Shown: piece by piece, positions 8,095 to 9,440 of the stretch | Position numbering within the stretch: the stretch's first letter is position 1 | Layout of the letters: every line of letters begins with the position of its first letter | DNA from: an uncultured Chromatiaceae bacterium | GTDB taxonomy: Bacteria > Pseudomonadota > Gammaproteobacteria > Enterobacterales > Alteromonadaceae | Assembly (NCBI GenBank): GCA_946482325.1 | Contig: CAMLRA010000159.1 | Span: forward strand, 1-9,440 | DNA: 9,440 nucleotides | Reading direction: 5' to 3' | Position numbers and translations under genes: made by a program | Notes under the pieces: model-generated | What the model saw: only the letters and a program-made list of their open reading frames with translations | The model's database searches: none | What the model was told of the DNA's origin: nothing

Positions 8095-9411
8095 TCAGGC
8101 TTTTAACTTCAGCATCTCAAAGAAATGCGCCCGGGTTTTTCTCGAGAAGAAGATAAAGAAAAACGAGGCGTAGGCATAAGATATCAACGTAGCCCAGGCC
8201 GCACCTTCAATACCCATGCGCGGAATCAGCAGAAAGTTCAGCCCCACGTTCAGTAAAGCGCCAACACCATGGCTGAGCAGGCTCAATGGTTCATTGCCGG
8301 TGATAATCAAATGCTGACTGATCAAGGCGCGCACAAAAACAAAACAGCCGGCCCAGACATGAATTTGCAGCACTGTGGTCGAGCCGGTAAATTTCTCACC
8401 ATAAGCAAACAACATGATCCAATATGCGCTGATTGTCATCAGAATCGAAATCAGCAGCGCCAGGCTAAAAAATTGCAGGCCACGCCGGCGTAGGATCAAT
8501 AAATATTGCGGCCAGCTTTGTTCAAAAGCTTTCAGTAAATCCGGGTAATAGCGCGCGGCTAAAGTGACAGGGATCACGTACCACAGTTCTGAGATCCGCG
8601 CGACAGCAGTATATTGGCCTGTTGCGGCAACACCGAGCATGCTTTCGATCATCACAGTGTCGATTTTCAGATAAATCACAGAGACAATGCCGGAAACCCA
8701 AAGCCAGGAAGAACGTTTCAGCAGTGCTTTGGCTGTGGGCCAGTCAAAAAATTGCCAGTGCCAGCGGGCATCTTCCGGTGCGTAGCGGCGATACCAATAA
8801 TATTGGACGGCGCCGGTGAGCAAAAATTCGATGCCGACTATCAGCAACAAAAAACTAATGCCGTAGCCCTGCATCAAACCGACTATCCGTGCCACTAAAG
8901 TCAATGTTGACACTGCAATTTTAGCCAGCGCCACAGCACGGAAATGCCCCAGATAGTTTTGTTGATATTCAAACAGAATCAGTGCAAAAAAACTCTGCAG
9001 CATAAATAGCGTGGCGATTTGCCAGGGCCCTGCGGCGAAATAATGCGGATAAAACAGCATAAAGCCGGCGATCATCAGCAAGCCAAACATGCCGCCGGCG
9101 ATGATGCGCAGCCAGACCGCCGTCTGCAGGAACTGCATGGCGTGGACCGGGTCACTTTGGCTACTGGCCATTTTCTGCACCAGATTGTTCATGCCAAGGT
9201 TGGTCAGCGGAGCAAGAAACGCGGTCCAGACCATGACCAGACCATAAGTTCCCAGCGCTTCGGCGCCTAACATGCGGGCGACCATAAAAGTCACCAGCGC
9301 GCCGGCGCCTAAACGGAAAAAGCGTTCAATCAATAGGATGACAGAACGTGCGGCCAGTAATTTACGGATTTTGTTTAGCACGTTGTCTGGCTTTATAACG
9401 TTTAATGGCAC
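8095..9411 (-). CDS. Wzx-like polysaccharide flippase (oligosaccharide translocase, MOP superfamily)
   Basis: This is a polytopic membrane protein of 438 residues with about 12 hydrophobic segments and few charged residues outside short loops. The opening (VLNKIRKLLAARSV, then FFRLGAGALVTFMVARMLGAEALGTYG) and the late LLSHGVGALLNVGLNFLLIPRMGIEGAAWATLISY are typical of the polysaccharide biosynthesis/RfbX (Wzx) family. Such proteins move undecaprenyl-diphosphate-linked O-antigen, capsule or exopolysaccharide units across the inner membrane. The specific glycan cannot be told from sequence. The start is uncertain. The coordinates use the GTG at 9411, with GGCGGA six bases upstream; the GTG at 9381 would give the more usual N-terminus MLNKIRKLL and a shorter overlap with the upstream frame. 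The frame stays open to the window edge, so a start beyond it cannot be excluded. It converges on uppP at a shared terminator and probably closes a surface-polysaccharide operon lying to the right. Confidence 0.88.
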   Translation of the reverse strand: MPLNVIKPDNVLNKIRKLLAARSVILLIERFFRLGAGALVTFMVARMLGAEALGTYGLVMVWTAFLAPLTNLGMNNLVQKMASSQSDPVHAMQFLQTAVWLRIIAGGMFGLLMIAGFMLFYPHYFAAGPWQIATLFMLQSFFALILFEYQQNYLGHFRAVALAKIAVSTLTLVARIVGLMQGYGISFLLLIVGIEFLLTGAVQYYWYRRYAPEDARWHWQFFDWPTAKALLKRSSWLWVSGIVSVIYLKIDTVMIESMLGVAATGQYTAVARISELWYVIPVTLAARYYPDLLKAFEQSWPQYLLILRRRGLQFFSLALLISILMTISAYWIMLFAYGEKFTGSTTVLQIHVWAGCFVFVRALISQHLIITGNEPLSLLSHGVGALLNVGLNFLLIPRMGIEGAAWATLISYAYASFFFIFFSRKTRAHFFEMLKLKA

Positions 9412-9440
9412 GGGTGATCCGCCAGATGTATTGCAGTGAC
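9362..9440 (-). CDS. C-terminal fragment of an unidentified upstream gene (window edge)
   Basis: On the minus strand, in a different frame from the flippase, a reading frame is open from the window edge (first full codon at 9439) to a TAA at 9364-9362. It encodes 25 residues ending RYKARQRAKQNP, preceded by an aromatic/basic stretch (YIWRITRAIKR). A basic amphipathic tail like this is common at the end of glycosyltransferases and acyltransferases in polysaccharide clusters, but nothing here identifies the family. If real, it overlaps the flippase gene by up to 50 bases, or about 20 if the flippase starts at 9381, and the two would be translationally coupled. The alternative is a chance open frame: 25 codons without a stop is not strong evidence. 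Confidence 0.35.
   Translation of the reverse strand, partial: SLQYIWRITRAIKRYKARQRAKQNP

Noticed and set aside
1..9440. CRISPR array, tRNA/rRNA, insertion sequence, toxin-antitoxin pair or a new defence system
   Set aside because: No regularly spaced repeats, transposase motifs, terminal inverted repeats or cloverleaf-like segments were seen. Genes are densely packed housekeeping types, and the anti-phage role of RecBCD is already well known.

Overview
The window reads as an ordinary chromosomal stretch of a gammaproteobacterium. The gene order recB-recD, the close similarity of both proteins to the enterobacterial RecBCD subunits, the moderate-to-high GC content and the Gln/Leu-rich proteins suggest a Rheinheimera/Alishewanella-like or other Alteromonadales-type organism. 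The phylum-level placement is well supported. The genus is only inference.

Layout, left to right. Positions 1-2828 (+) hold the 3' four-fifths of recB, covering the later helicase motifs, a long Ser/Gln-rich linker and the complete nuclease domain. recD (2828-4819, +) follows with a one-base stop/start overlap. Together they encode the two motor subunits of the RecBCD recombination and repair nuclease; recC would be expected to the left, outside the window. A GcvA-like LysR regulator (4805-5731, -) converges on recD and overlaps its last 15 bases. The regulator is divergent from an M24 (Xaa-Pro type) metallopeptidase gene (5849-7102, +). The 117-bp AT-rich gap between them carries nested TGAAAT/ATTTCA-type dyads that look like LysR operators. 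The undecaprenyl-diphosphatase gene uppP (7194-8018, +) comes next and has a credible promoter of its own. A strong stem-loop with T-tracts on both sides (about 8035-8077) terminates uppP and the convergent gene on its right. That gene (8095-9411, -) encodes a polytopic Wzx-like polysaccharide flippase. At the extreme right edge, a second minus-strand reading frame ends inside the start of the flippase gene and probably belongs to the next gene of a surface-polysaccharide cluster.

Functionally there are three blocks: double-strand-break repair (recBD), a regulator/peptidase pair, and undecaprenyl-phosphate-linked envelope biogenesis (uppP recycling the lipid carrier, the flippase moving lipid-linked glycans). 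I found no tRNA, rRNA, CRISPR array, insertion sequence, prophage or toxin-antitoxin pair, and no convincing undescribed system. The points most worth a second look are the divergent LysR/M24 control region, the recD/lysR 3' overlap, the RecB linker and the overlapping start of the flippase gene.
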